Assembly: GCA_015680905.1 (NCBI GenBank)
Contig: CM027381.1
Coordinates: 67,135,501 to 67,199,500, forward strand
Direction: 5' to 3'
Origin: Coptis chinensis
Lineage: Eukaryota > Streptophyta > Magnoliopsida > Ranunculales > Ranunculaceae
DNA: 64,000 nt
Shown: positions 45,354-56,509 of the stretch, in pieces
How the letters are laid out: every line of letters starts with the position of its first letter
Numbering within the stretch: the first letter of the stretch is position 1
Program-made: the position numbers and the translations under genes
Notes under the pieces: model-generated
Databases searched by the model: none
The model's input: the letters and a program-made list of their open reading frames with translations, nothing else
Told to the model about the DNA's origin: nothing

Positions 45354-46885
45354 ATGTGAAAGCAAGAGGTAACTTTGAATATTTTATCACTTTTACTGAT
45401 GACTATTCAAGGTATGGTTATGTGTATTTGATGCACAAAAGGTTTGAATCTTTTAAAAAGTTCAACGAATTCAAAGCAGAAGTTGAAAAGCAAACTGGTA
45501 AACCAATTAAAACACTTCAATCGGATCGAGGTGGCTGGTGAATACTTCTCAGATGAGTTCAAAGAGAATTTAATGCAAAATGGGATTTTGTCTCAATTAA
45601 GTGCACCAAGAACTCCACAACATAATGGGGTTGCTGAAAGAAGGAATAGAACCTTATTGGATATGGTTTGGTCCATGATGAGTTATTCCACTCTACCTAT
45701 ATCTTTTTGGGGATACGCCTTAGAAACAACGATATATATTTTGAACTTGGTTCCTTCTAAGTCAGTTCCTATAACTTTTAGGGAGTTATGGTCAGGGCGA
45801 CAACCTAGTTTACACCACATACATGTATAGGGTTGTCCTGCGCATGTACTAAGAGGAAAAACTAACAAGTTAGAATCAAGAACTGAAGTATGTCTGTTTA
45901 TTGGGTATCCACAAGAAACTCGAGGTGGTTTATTTTATAATCCAAGTGAGAACAAACAGTGTTTGTGAGTACAAATGTTAAGTATCTCAAGGAAGATTAT
46001 ATTAGGAAACGAAAAAGGTCATTGATGAAATCACGGCAGATATTCCTGGTCATGTTCAATCTGAATTAACTCATAGTTTAGATGAAAACCTTCCAAATGA
46101 AGTTTCAAGTATTAATTACTTGAACCTAATCCAGTACTTCGTCGTAGTGGGAAGACAATTAGACCTCCAGAAAAGTTAACCATATTATTAAGGGAAACTT
46201 TATATGTTATATTAGATGACAAGGATGTAGATCCTATAAACTACAAATAAGCAATTTCTGACATTGATTAGAGTAAATGGCTTGAATCAATGAGATGAGA
46301 AATGGAGTCCTTATATTTCAACAATGTCTGGGAACTTGTTGATCTATTGCCAAATATTAAGCCTATTAAGAATAAGTAGTTATTCAAAAGTTAAAGAGGA
46401 ACTGTTAGAAAGGTAGAGACTTTTAATGCGAAACTGGTGGAAAAAATGTTTACTCTAAAAGAGGGTATCGATTATGAAATAACTTTTTCCCCAGTAGCCA
46501 TAAAAAGTCCATTAGAGTCCTTCTAGTAATTGCTGCTCATTATGACTATATGATTTGGCTAATGGATGTAAAGACCGCATTTAGAACCTGGAGGCTTTAC
46601 AGTTCCTACAAGCTTTAAGGAGTTAGAATGTAAACTTTGATCAAACAATCAAATCATTTGGTTTTGATCAAATGTAAGGAAGGGACTTGTGTTTTATAAG
46701 AAGGCTAAAGGTAAGATGGCTATGTTTTTGGTCTCATATGTATATGATACACTATTCATTATGAATGATATAGTCTATGAGGACCAAATACTAAATATAT
46801 TGGTATATATGTATGTGCAGATCCTTATATAAATATTATGGGTTTTAGAATGGTTGCTAAATGGCTTTGAAGGCTAGTGGGAGAT
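45354..46885 (+). pseudogene. Copia integrase (rest) and reverse transcriptase remnants
   Basis: The integrase core continues with GNFEYFITFTDDYSRYGYVY (catalytic Asp), TLQSDRGG, and in another frame GEYFSDEF and PRTPQHNGVAERRNRTLLDM (catalytic Glu in the usual GVAERRNRT). The GKG/CD-like RPSLHHIHV end follows. RT pieces are short: EMESLYFNNVWELVDL (46,300), EGIDYEITFSPVA (46,465) and WLMDVKTAF (46,556; catalytic Asp). The YVDD box reads SYVYDT (46,737). Much of the RT and RNase H is deleted, so this element is dead. Confidence 0.85.
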
Positions 46886-48150
46886 TGTTGGGATATTTGG
46901 CCTTTACAAAGCCAATGAACATTTATTGTTTATACATGATGATGTTAAATTAAATACACGAATCTTATTATTATGCATATGGGTGAATTAATATCATATG
47001 ATGAAACCATAAGTTCCATAGGTAATAGAATTAGAACAATCAAGCATATAAAGAGTCACGTGCAGGAGATTTGATTGTATCTATTTACCTAGAATACTCA
47101 TAGTTAGGGGTGAAGTCAGACACTTCACTTATAAGACTGTAATATACATAACTGTTATATGATAGGATGATGATATCTCAATCATTTGAGTATGACTCTA
47201 AGTTTGTATATTGGTGTAGTCACATGACTGACACTGAAGGGATCAAAGTGAGAACACACTATAAATTCGTTGTTAAGATTAGTGTGCAAATCTTACTCTA
47301 CCAATTAATCCCTAAACTTAAGGAATTGTGAAAATTCATTGTGTCTAAAATTTATTACTTTGAGACGTTAAAAAGTAATGTCTATTCATAGACTAGACTT
47401 GACGTTTTGAGTAATGAATGTAGGACGTCTTGAATCACGAATACTAATAAATGATCCACTACTCTATGGAGTTATGTATTAGGAAATTATGACATAGCTA
47501 ATTAAGCTCAAACTCGGCCAGTATAAGAAATAGTTTCTTAATGCTTAATTGATGTTAAATGTCATATTGGGTCAATTAGATATGGGTGTGACAGTGAAGA
47601 ACAAATTCCCAATGGTCTAATTGTGAATACAAGTGAGGTGGAGGGACTTAGATATAATTAATGGTAGGAAAGGACTTTCTTAAAAGTTCCAGGGGCCTTA
47701 TTGTAAATATAGATTTTTTAATGGGCACTTTCCATATTAAAGAGATATATATTAAAAGTGTTTTAGTATATCAAGTACAAATACTTGTATAACAAGGACT
47801 TGTACCTCCTCTTAAGATAAGACTTGGAATCCTAAGTGGATCCCATTACACACACTTACGTATTCTCAAAGTTTCTCTATATAAGAGAATGACTTTTTGG
47901 TGAAAGGGACCATTAGTCTTTTCAGGAAAAGTACAACTAAAAGTAGGAGAAAAGCAAAAGTGTTTTGTGGTGTGTTGTGCGGTGAATACTACTAGAAGGC
48001 TGAAGACTAAGTGATTTGGATTTAGCTTTGGAAAATTTCTCTTTACCGTCAATCTTCAATTCCGGCTTTGAAGGTATTTTTCTTTTAATTCCTCTTTTGA
48101 TCAATAATATATTAGCATGTCAAAGATGTAGGATTAAAGTAATCCCAACA
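46886..48150 (+). repeat. Copia 3' LTR, full length
   Basis: 1265 bp, TGTTGGGATA...AATCCCAACA, with GTTAC directly after. Preceded by the purine-rich CTAGTGGGAGAT. Confidence 0.95.
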
Positions 48151-48155
48151 GTTAC

Positions 48156-48480
48156 AAGCACACTACTCTTCTTGGTTAATATTTAATTTTCGTGTAAGCC
48201 TAACAAAACTGTTTCTTCTTGTGAAAGCTCCTGCCACTTTCAATCTTCCATTGAATTTCCTTCCTAAATGGCGACTTCAGATACAGCAAAAAGGTATCAA
48301 TGTTTTACAAAGGGTCTAATTATATGCTTTTACGTGTTCTCTGGGGATTATAAGTGTTATAATTGTCTAACCTCTATATATCCCTCCGTTTATCTTTATT
48401 TTATATACTCTAACAACACGGAAGATGTGATGCTTGGTCGTCACATGCGGTTTATATAAAAATTGTTGGACGTGTCCAGA
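48156..48480 (+). other. Host-derived intron-like sequence after the copia insertion
   Basis: Continues the sequence broken at 37,453. Contains a short open stretch from ATG 48,268 (MATSDTAKR, ending at a possible donor AAAAG|GTATC) that I do not recognise. No confident exon. Confidence 0.35.
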
Positions 48481-49054
48481 TTAACAAGTCAGCCCAGCAA
48501 ATGTTAGGTCGTCACATGCCTGCGCAAATGGTATTTGAAATATTTGCAGAACATCGCTGAAAAGATGGATATTGGTAGATTGACTGCTCCATCGCTGCTG
48601 AGACTGGTAGATGAAGCTTTGAGGTTAAATGGTACTGGAGGATTGCGTCTTAATGGGAAAATGAGTATGTGGAAATATGGGATGATATTGACAGGATTCT
48701 AAAGGTACATTTGTGCTCTGTTGTGTATCACTCTTCTATTTTGGATGAATTCTTTTTTCATATGAATTTACTTTAGTAAGCTTGTGGCAATGTTGTACTG
48801 TAGTGAGCCTCTGGTTCCTTTCTCGAACCATCAAAGTTTGGCTGCTACCTAATGATTGACCCAAACAGCCCAACATTCGTCAAATCTGCAGTGCGCTATT
48901 GGGGTTGTGCAATTCAATCAGGTGCACATGTATCTGATGTATTTGGTTTAACTACCAAACAATCTTGTGCAGAATTAGCATAAATGATCCACAAAAGTTT
49001 TTCACATTTGCCTTCTGCATTCATGTCGTACCTTTCAACAAACTCTCCCATAGA
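48481..49054 (+). pseudogene. GET3/ArsA-like P-loop ATPase fragment, C-terminal exons
   Basis: YLKYLQNIAEKMDIGRLTAP, SLLRLVDEALRLNG, then after a frameshift EIWDDIDRILK ending at a donor (about 48,702). The next exon (about 48,800-49,050) reads PSKFGCYLMIDPNSPTFVKS, then SAVRYWGCAIQSGAHVSDVF with an in-frame TAA after SCAELA. These blocks match the C-terminal half of the At1g26090-type ATPase (recall), in the same strand and order as the P-loop exons at 36.3-36.7 kb. The middle of the gene is not recognised. At 49,055 the sequence passes without a gap into kinesin motor coding sequence. Confidence 0.75.
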
Positions 49055-49690
49055 TTCCCTTGGTGGAAATAGCAAGACAGTGATGATTGGTGAGTTTACT
49101 TTCTTAGAGTATAGTCATCTGAACCTTTTCTGATTAGATCTCACTTATTTGCTTATTTTAGAGGTGTGTAATTATGTTTCTTCTCATATAATATATGTTG
49201 TTTAACTAGCTTGTGTAAGTCCTGCCGATTCAAATGTGGAGGAGACACTGAACACCTTGAAGTATGTGAATCGTGCTCGCAACATTCAGAACAAAGTAAT
49301 CATAAGTCGTGATTTTGAGAAAAATGCATACAAATACATCTACTCTACCATGCTATTCAACTAAGTGTCATTGTTTTCTTGCTTTATGTAGATAAATCGT
49401 GACCCAATGACAACTCAAATGCAAAGAATGCGTAGCCAAGTTGAGCAATTGCAAGCCGAGCTTCTCTATTTTCATGGAGAAGGTGGTACACCATCAAAGG
49501 AGCTTCAGGTATGAAGCCGTTGTTAAGAACTTGACTAACAGAGTAACAATACTCTTTTGCCAAAATTCTTACTCTCTTTATTCCTTAGATTCTTAGGCAC
49601 AAAATTTCATTGCTGGAAGCAAGTAATTGAGAACTACATCGAGGGCTTAGAGAGAACGGCGACTTTAACGTGAACAGCTAGCACATCGTA

Positions 49691-50313
49691 TGTAGGGGAT
49701 TTTTCGAATTTTCCCTGATCTTCCTCTGTACCGTGTGATCTTGGAACCTTTAAATGAATGGAGAAAGGATAAGATGATTGTGAGTTCAGGGTTGAACCGT
49801 CTGACGGCTGCCTACGTATCTCCTTGTTTATTATGGAGAATCAAACCCTATTTTGTGTAGTTCCTAAGAGCGAATCCCTTTGGTTTATATAGGAAGAGCT
49901 ATGAGAGTTATAGGGTTAGGACTGTCTTCATCGCTTGTGAGTTCCCTTCAATATTTGGACTCTACCTTTCTATTAGGATTCGTCTTCTTATGAAAGTCTA
50001 AATCTAAACCATATCTTACGAGAGGTAAGTTTCTTTGTTGATAATAATATCCCATCATGTATGGGAAGAATATATCTCAGAAGGAAACTCCTAAGATATG
50101 TCATCATTATTCCTTTCTTATCATCAAAGATCGCCATCTTCAGTTTTTTTCTGTTCAGAAACTGCCTATGTCAGTTCCTAACGACTGGGTAACTATTATG
50201 CTTGAAGGTGGTCACTCATGTGCTTGGCACATGTCCACTAAACACTCGTGCTGAGCACGAGATCACTTATTCACATAACTTATCCGATGGTCCTCGTCTC
50301 ATTCTGGACATTC
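49691..50313 (-). repeat. Gypsy 3' LTR, inner end deleted
   Basis: Homologous to 28,862-29,816 up to CTCATTCTGGACAT, then directly followed by gag sequence, so the inner LTR end, polypurine tract and pol were removed together. Confidence 0.8.
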
Positions 50314-51653
50314 GTCCCTTTGGTGACCACGATTACGATCTCTCTTTGAATTGATTTTTGATGGGAAGAATTTCTACTCCCTTCTTGAGGAACTCCAGGA
50401 ACTGTCAGACTAGTTTTCTTCGCTTCTTGACGTCTGTTCAGGACATCTTCTTCCCACCCCGCATGAGTTTCAACCCTGTCAAGGAGTTCCTCTAAATCAC
50501 AAGGTGGTTTTTTGGAGAGAGATCCGAATAAGGCGTTGTTTTCATCCAACCCTTGTTTAAAAGCTATTATAGCAGTCTGTTCATCACAAGACTCTATTTG
50601 GATTGAAATTTCCATGAACCATTGTATTTAGGATCTCAATGCCTCTCTATCCTTTTTCTTGATGTTGAACAGTGCATCGATCCGTTTAGGTTGATGTTTG
50701 TTGCATGAGTACCTGTCTATGAAGGTCCTAAATAGTTCTTCTGAGGACCTGATCTAACGTTCAGGTAATTTGTGGTACCACTGGAGCGTAGATCCAGACA
50801 AGGAGGCTTTGAATTCTTGACACATGACATGGTCATATCTCTCGTATTGTCCCATAGTGGCATGATACCTGAATACGTGATCCACCGGATCTGACTTGCC
50901 ACTAAAGACACTGAACTTCGGTTGTCTGTAACCATGGGGATATGGTTTCCTCATCACCCGTGATGCGAAAGGATATCTACCTGCCCCCATTATGGCGGAT
51001 TGAATAAGAGAGTCTTGCATGTTTCTCCCCTTGCTTGTCATCTGATGCATCTGACGGATTAGGTCATTATTCTCAGTTTCCCATGCAGCTTCTTTGGTAG
51101 AATACTTCTTGGTCTGAGCTCTTTTTCTGTGTCGAGGGTCGACATCACGATCCTGGTCGGTTGACTCTGGTTCGGATGCTGTATCCGAGTCCTCATCTGA
51201 GTTGTTGTATTCCAACTCAGATGTCTTGCGTCGAGCTAGACCCCTACGCCTTGGGTTCTTTGCACGACCACCGTCTGGAAGGTCGTCATCATCGAGATCG
51301 ATGAGTGCCTCCTTCCCAGTGTCAAATTGATACAAATGCCTCAGCAACTGTACTTTTCATTCAAGATTGCTCCTTTGATGTTCCAGAGCCTATACTGCCT
51401 GGCTTGCCTGAACAGACTCTGGGTTGGTGAGGACAACATTCTCACCATCTTGACGCTCTTCTTGAGCGTTATTCCTGGGGCCTGCACCGGGAATTGCTGG
51501 TGCGTCGGTGCTAGTCATGGGTCTCTGGAGGGGGTTGTTCGTGTCGTGGTGACCAGCGTTGTCCCGTCCTAAAGGTGTCTCATGCTCTTCTTCTCTCACA
51601 GAGACGCTGCGTGTGGTAGTGCCACCCTTTGTTTTCTTTGCTCCTACCATCAC
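50280..51653 (-). pseudogene. Gypsy gag
   Basis: Three adjacent frames on the minus strand: an N-terminal part with charged, low-complexity sequence (51,653-51,390); a large central part (51,347-50,754) with ENNDLIRQMHQMTSK, YPHGYRQPKFSVFSGKSDPV and the capsid entry DHVFRYHATMGQY...FKASLSGSTLQWYHKLP; and a C-terminal capsid part (50,615-50,280) with AIIAFKQGLDENNALFGSLS and LEELLDRVETHA. This is the retroviral-type capsid of plant Ty3/gypsy (retrotransposon gag family). Breaks at about 51,370 and 50,750-50,620 make it non-functional as read. Confidence 0.8.
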
Positions 51654-51738
51654 AACGTACAGTAAGAGTTTTTAGGCTAAATCAATCATCTGAAACGAAT
51701 ATTTACTTGTTTTCGTCCCCACAGATGGTACCACTAGA

Positions 51739-52126
51739 TGTAGGGGATTTTTTTAGTTATCCCTGATCTTCCTCTTTGCCGTGTGATCTTGGAACATTTT
51801 AATGAATAGAGAAGGGATGAGAAGATTGTGAGTTCAGGGTTGAACTGTCTGACGACTGCCTACGTATCTCCTTGTTTATTATGGAGAATCAAACCCTATT
51901 TTGCGTAGTTCCTAAGAGTGAATCCCCTTGGTTTATATAGGAAGAGCTACGAGAGTCCTAGGGTTAGGGCTGTGTTCACGCTTGTGAGTTCCCTTCCATC
52001 TTTGGACTCTGCCTTCCTATTAGGATCCCTCTTCTTATGGAAGTCTGAATCTATATCATATCTTACGACAGGTAAGTTTCCTTGTTGATAATAATATCTT
52101 ACGAGTGACGGGAAATCCCCCCTACA
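51739..52126 (-). repeat. Gypsy 5' LTR, internally deleted
   Basis: 388 bp, TGTAGGGGAT...CCCCCCTACA. Matches the first part of the 955-bp LTR at 28,862 and its last ~25 bases, with the middle missing. Confidence 0.8.
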
Positions 52127-52778
52127 TCGTGCTTTTGATGCTAAGGTTTGTTGGACAATTTTTTTTCAATGTTGCTATTGTTGTTTCAGTAAGCTTCCCA
52201 CATGTCTTTCATAGAGTTTATTATTCATGTACTTGAGAACGAAATTGAAAAACTTTGAATTGACTTCCTTCTGTATACTGGTATGAACTATTGTTTGTGA
52301 CTATTATGTTAATATGCATTTACTTCTCCACGTTTAGTCTTACAATAACTGTATGAATTTGTCAGGTTGAAAAAGATAAACTGCTTTTGAAAATTGAGTC
52401 TGCTCGAAATGGTAAATCCTGGGATGATATCGAGAGTGGGAATGAACAGCAGGTTTGACACACTTATTATTATTGTTAAGCTTGTTATTATTATTAGAAT
52501 ATTAGTACTATTATTATTGTTATTATTTATTTTACAATGTAAACTTTGCTTTTTAGATTTAATTTCAAATTTGGTTGGTTGGTCATTGATATTGATGTTT
52601 TTGTATACATTTCAGGACTGCGATTTAGTGAAAAGTTATGTTTTGAAGATTCAGGAATTAGAGGATCAGTTGTTGCGGTTGCAAAGCTTTAATGATACAA
52701 GACGTAATGATTTTGTTGATTGCCTTGACTTGGAGGATGATGGTGAAAGAGGGGCATCTTTTTGTAGGTTTAGCTGGT

Positions 52779-53190
52779 CACTACAAAATATGAGAAATTA
52801 TTATTTTTTTATCAGCAACCCATCAGCAACGGGTTATAACCGTTACAAACAACTTTTAAATTATTTTTTAAAAAAATTAACTAACAACATTGCAACGGTT
52901 AAGAACCGTTGGTAATATTTTTAACACATTACTAACGCTTAAAAAGCATTTGTGAAATCAAAAAACTGTTGCAAAGGTTTTAAATTTGTATACGAAATAG
53001 TTATAAAAAGCGTTACAAATCATTATTGCAACGGTTAATAAACGTTGGAAAGTTCTGTTTGCAACGCTTATTAACCGTTGCAAACATTTCCAACAATTTA
53101 CCCACGCCTTATTTGCAACGCTTAAAAAACATTGCTAAAATTATTAGCAACGGTTTTTTGCCCTTAGTAATATCCTGTTATGGTGTAGTG
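52779..53190. mobile_element. CACTA-type MITE, 412 bp
   Basis: Begins CACTACAAAATATGAG and ends CCTGTTATGGTGTAGTG. The interior is filled with GCAACGGTTAA/TTAACCGTTGC words in both orientations, as expected of subterminal transposase-binding sites. I see no clean 3-bp target duplication (GGT versus TCT). It lies at the end of the kinesin homology. No coding content. Confidence 0.75.
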
Positions 53191-53685
53191 TCTGCTAACT
53201 ATAAATGATATTATTAGTGGCATAATGGTCATTTGGTTTGCTTTCAGAATTATATCAAATACTCAATGTGCTCTTTTTGTTTGGTCATTTGCTGAGGAGT
53301 ACCTTGGGGTATATTTGGTTTAGGTTGTTTCCTTGAATTCTTAATCCAGGATATACCACCACTTTCAAAAGTAGTCTTTGTCCTCTCACTTTCAAAGCAA
53401 TAGTTGATTTCCTTAATTATGTTTTTTTAAAAAAACTATTGGTATTGGATTTTGCAATTGAAGTTAATGTGATGCATGATTTTATTATTTTGTATCTATA
53501 TGTGCAAGAAAACCATCTCAATGCTTAAGATGTTGCGGTACTCGTAGCAAATCTGATATGTTTGTGTTTGTAATGATACAAACGTTTTAGATTTTAATTA
53601 TAGAGTTTCAAGATAGTACATAACTTACCAATGTGATTTTTATTTTATTTATTTTTATGAATATGTTTCCATAATAGTTTTTGGC
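53191..53685. other. Spacer with no recognised gene
   Basis: AT-rich; may include kinesin intron sequence (a possible acceptor GCTTTCAG near 53,247), but no further kinesin exon could be recognised. Confidence 0.4.
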
Positions 53686-54668
53686 ATGGATAGAATATGA
53701 TTCTTTTGTACGTGTACTTGCATCTTTGTTTCATCTCCTCTGGTGGTTTAGGGAGCGAGGCTTAGTTCCAAAAATATTTATCTTTGGAGACTACTCGGTT
53801 GATTCAGGTCTGACATCTACTCGAGGACAAATGTTCTTAACTCTCGTAAGTCCAGGAACCCACTCACAAAAGACATCTGGTCTACCGCAGCCATTATTGC
53901 TTGCCTTGTACATATTTGGAAGACAAAAAACCGAGTTCTTTATGATGGTGGGAAGGTTGAGAAGGGACATGTCATAATACATATCAAAAGGGCTATTCTA
54001 AGAGCACATGAGCTCTCTGGTGGCACCATGGACAACACCCCTCTGGAATTGGAAGCACTTCATGCCTTGGGACTGAGGAACAAACTGAGACGATCACCAA
54101 GGATTCTTGAGTGTTATTGAACTGCTCCATCACCTGAATACTTAAAAATCAATGCGGATGGTTGTGCTCGAGGCAACCCTGGTCCAGCAGGTTGGGGAAC
54201 ACTATTCAGGAAGCACACAAGCGAAGTTGTTGGAGTTTACATTGGGGGAATAAGCTTAGATACAAACTATGTGGCTAAATCAAGAGCTATTGTTGAAGGT
54301 ATAACTAAGGCAATTGAGATAGGTTTCCCGAAAGTATGGGTGGAGTCGGACTCCACGTCAGCAATTAAAGCATTCCAAACTAACTCATCAGTGCACTGGA
54401 AAGTTAGAGCAGATTGGGAAAGGACTAAAGGGAAGGCAGATATAGTTCTAACAAACACATGGAGGGAGGCAAATTTCGGAGCAGACTTGTGTGCAAAGAA
54501 AGGAGCAACCATAGCAAAAGGCCAGAAGCAATGGTGGGAGCTGAGAATAGACCTAATTTTGTTTATAAAGTAGGGAATCAACACTCTACTTATTTCAGAT
54601 TTATTTCTTAAAAAATTTCGGAAATGTATGCTGGAGTGGTCTACCCAGGGCCCTCATAAAATGTATAC
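53686..54668 (+). pseudogene. LINE RNase H C-terminal remnant
   Basis: The 3' end of a plant LINE ORF2: IWKTKNRVLYDGGKVEKGHV, then the RNase H domain KINADGCARGNPGPAGWGTL (catalytic Asp), NYVAKSRAIVEGITKAIEIG (the usual AEL Glu reads AKS, so the second catalytic residue is lost) and VWVESDSTSAI (third Asp). Ends with a stop at 54,571. A TGA lies near 54,118 and the upstream part is shifted. It is a different LINE from the one at 19-23 kb and is cut on its right by the gypsy LTR. Confidence 0.8.
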
Positions 54669-55140
54669 TGTAAGTACCCTCCGTTCTAAAACCAATCACT
54701 ACAGCACACGTGTCCACACACCAAGTCGTATCTTCATAGCTCGTATATCCCTAGGTCGTACTACGCCACCAGGACGTAACAATGACCCAAACTCAGGTCG
54801 TCCCAAATATCAAATACAGCCATACATGGAAACAAATGATCTACCGCGATCCTGAACCTTAGTCAACGCACCAATGAAGGAGACATTTACTTTGTAACAG
54901 CAGAAGTAATGACGAATCATCAAGAAGGCACAATATATGGGTCTACACTTGACAACGGCCTGAAGCAAATAAGGAAAGTCAGATCAAACACCTATAAATA
55001 GATAGAGATGAACTACATAAGGCTTTATTCAAGTTCACCCAAGAAACTTGATACGGAGGCAACTCTTATCCCAAGCAAGAGTGCAGCCATTCCCCATCAA
55101 CCTCAACATCAGGTCGTAGGTAGAAATCCACATATCTACA
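54669..55140 (+). repeat. Gypsy 5' LTR
   Basis: 472 bp, TGTAAGTACC...CATATCTACA. The second copy starts at 63,938. Confidence 0.9.
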
Positions 55141-55160
55141 TTGGTGTCGTCTGCTGGTTC
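55141..55160 (+). other. Primer-binding site
   Basis: TTGGTGTCGTCTGCTGG directly after the LTR, the same layout (TTGGnnCCnTCTGTGGG-like) as the primer sites near 16,575 and 51,730. Confidence 0.6.
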
Positions 55161-55221
55161 GTCTTCTTGAGAAAAACCATTCATACCATTTTCTCAAGCC
55201 CACGAAACTTGGTAAAACCAC

Positions 55222-56450
55222 CATGGAAGGACAACTCAAAGCTTTAGCAGATCAAATGAAGACTCTCCAAGATTCTTTTACAGCTCTTCAACAAGAGAAC
55301 CAAACTCTTCACGAACAAATAACATCCAACACCAACAACATGGATCCCGACACCATTGATAACAGCAGCGTCGCAACGCACTTACAACCACCATAAATCA
55401 ACGCATTAACGACTTCGCCCAGCGGTTAGACAAGTCAAGCAAAAAAGCGTCACCATTGACCACTAAAATCAGGGACAAGTAGCCTCCCACTGATTTCATC
55501 CAGCCAAAGTTCCCGATGTACGACGGTAGCTCGTGTCCAGGCCAGCACATAGCTCTGTTTCAGCCAAATCCTGACGCTCTACAATGCTCCAGACTTTAAC
55601 TACCTTAAATGCAAACTCTTTCCAGCCAGCTTGAAGGACGGAGCATTAGACTGGTTCTACATGCTACCTCCTGATTCAATCCACAACTTTGACAAGCTGG
55701 CCGAGACATTCGCAATAAAGTTTGTCCACAACAGGAAGAAGCAAGCCGACCTAGACTCGTTGTTCCAACTGAAGCAAGCGCATAGTGAGACTATTCGTGC
55801 TTTCTAAGGACATTTCAAAAAGGAACTGCTATCAATGGAGCTAGGTCTCAAGGACATCTTTGCAACCTCGGCATTCATCAATGCCCTCCTAGACGATTCT
55901 GAGCTAGCAGGGTCTCTCATGCGTAATAAGCCAAAACGTCTAGACGACCTATACCACAGAGTCAACAAGTAAATGAAGTACGAAGAATGGATGGCCTAGC
56001 GTAAAGGTAAAGAAGTCCTCGCAATAAGCAACAAACGGGGACCCAAAGAAAGCAAGCAATACTCCGGTAGTAACAAGAGCACCAACACCTAAAAGCAATC
56101 TTACACCAAGAGAGAATTCTCCAACTTCTCTAGAACGCCAGGCCACATCCTAAAGAAGATATATATAGCACCTTACTTCAAACCAAACATCAACAAGGTG
56201 ATAGCAATACCAGGTCGCCCATACTGCCACTTCTACAAACTCCATCACCATGACACAGATGAATGTTGGATCCTAAAGCACTACCTACAAGACTTAGTCG
56301 AAGAGGGAAAAATGAAAGAGTTCCTGCCAGAAAGCTACCTCAAGCATAAACTGAATGCCAACCGCAACAGAAGCAGGAGTCGTAGTCTTGAACGATCTGC
56401 ACGCATAAGGAGTAGAAGCAGAACAGCCTAATGATCTAAATCTCTAGGTC
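55222..56450 (+). pseudogene. Gypsy gag with zinc knuckle
   Basis: MEGQLKALADQMKTLQDSFT starts at 55,223 (coiled-coil-like N-terminus). The capsid entry PKFPMYDGSSCPGQH (55,506) is followed, in another frame, by LFPASLKDGALDWFYMLPPD and FDKLAETFAIKFVHNRKK, then LKDIFATSAFINALLDDSEL. The zinc knuckle CHFYKLHHHDTDECW and LVEEGKMKEFL come at 56,223-56,330, then an SR-rich tail. Stops at about 55,394, 55,805 and 55,970 interrupt it. Confidence 0.85.
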
Positions 56451-56509
56451 AGTCGAGGCACAGCAGACGACAGCACTCCTCCAATCACGGTGAGGAAAAG
56501 GTAATCCAC

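Larger units (their letters stand above)
37454..48150 (+). mobile_element. Ty1/copia retrotransposon, 10.7 kb, with nested CACTA element
   Basis: Bounded by TGTTGGGATA...AATCCCAACA and by the 5-bp target duplication GTTAC (37,449-37,453 and 48,151-48,155). The order is a partial 5' LTR, a zinc knuckle, GAG-pre-integrase, integrase (split by the CACTA element 40,472-45,353), RT remnants, then a PPT-like CTAGTGGGAGAT and the 3' LTR. Comparing the first ~436 bp of both LTRs I count about 18 differences, mostly transitions, so the insertion is not recent. The coding region is full of stops. Confidence 0.95.
49691..52126 (-). mobile_element. Non-autonomous gypsy element (LTRs and gag only) inserted in a kinesin exon
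   Basis: TGTAGGGGAT at the left, CCCCCCTACA at the right, with TCGTA/TCGTG as a near-perfect 5-bp target duplication. Excising it joins CACATCG to TGCTTTTGATGC, restoring kinesin LAHRAFDA-like coding. Same LTR family as 28,862-29,816. Internal content is gag on the minus strand with a primer-binding-like TGGTACCATCTGTGGGG beside the 5' LTR. Protease, RT and integrase are absent: a deletion joins gag to the inside of the 3' LTR near 50,313. Confidence 0.85.
49055..52778 (+). pseudogene. Kinesin-4 (KIN-4C-like) fragment, motor end and coiled coil
   Basis: Exons with canonical junctions: to 49,089 (DSLGGNSKTVMI), 49,210-about 49,296 ([28 protein letters not shown]), then INRDPMTTQMQRMRSQVEQL with QAELLYFHGEGGTPSKELQ (about 49,392-49,509), 49,589 onward (ILRHKISLLEASN, stop TGA, interrupted by a gypsy element), 52,127-52,452 in part (RAFDAK; VEKDKLLLKIESARNGKSWD) and 52,616-about 52,766 (DCDLVKSYVLKIQELEDQLL, DFVDCLDLEDDG). 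This is the motor C-terminus, neck and start of the stalk. The motor section between YLSR (36,300) and DSLGG is absent, replaced by the ATPase fragments. Confidence 0.88.

Noticed and set aside
55949-56146. Minus-strand ORF across gypsy gag
   Set aside because: The plus strand carries recognisable gag capsid sequence; this is a shadow frame.
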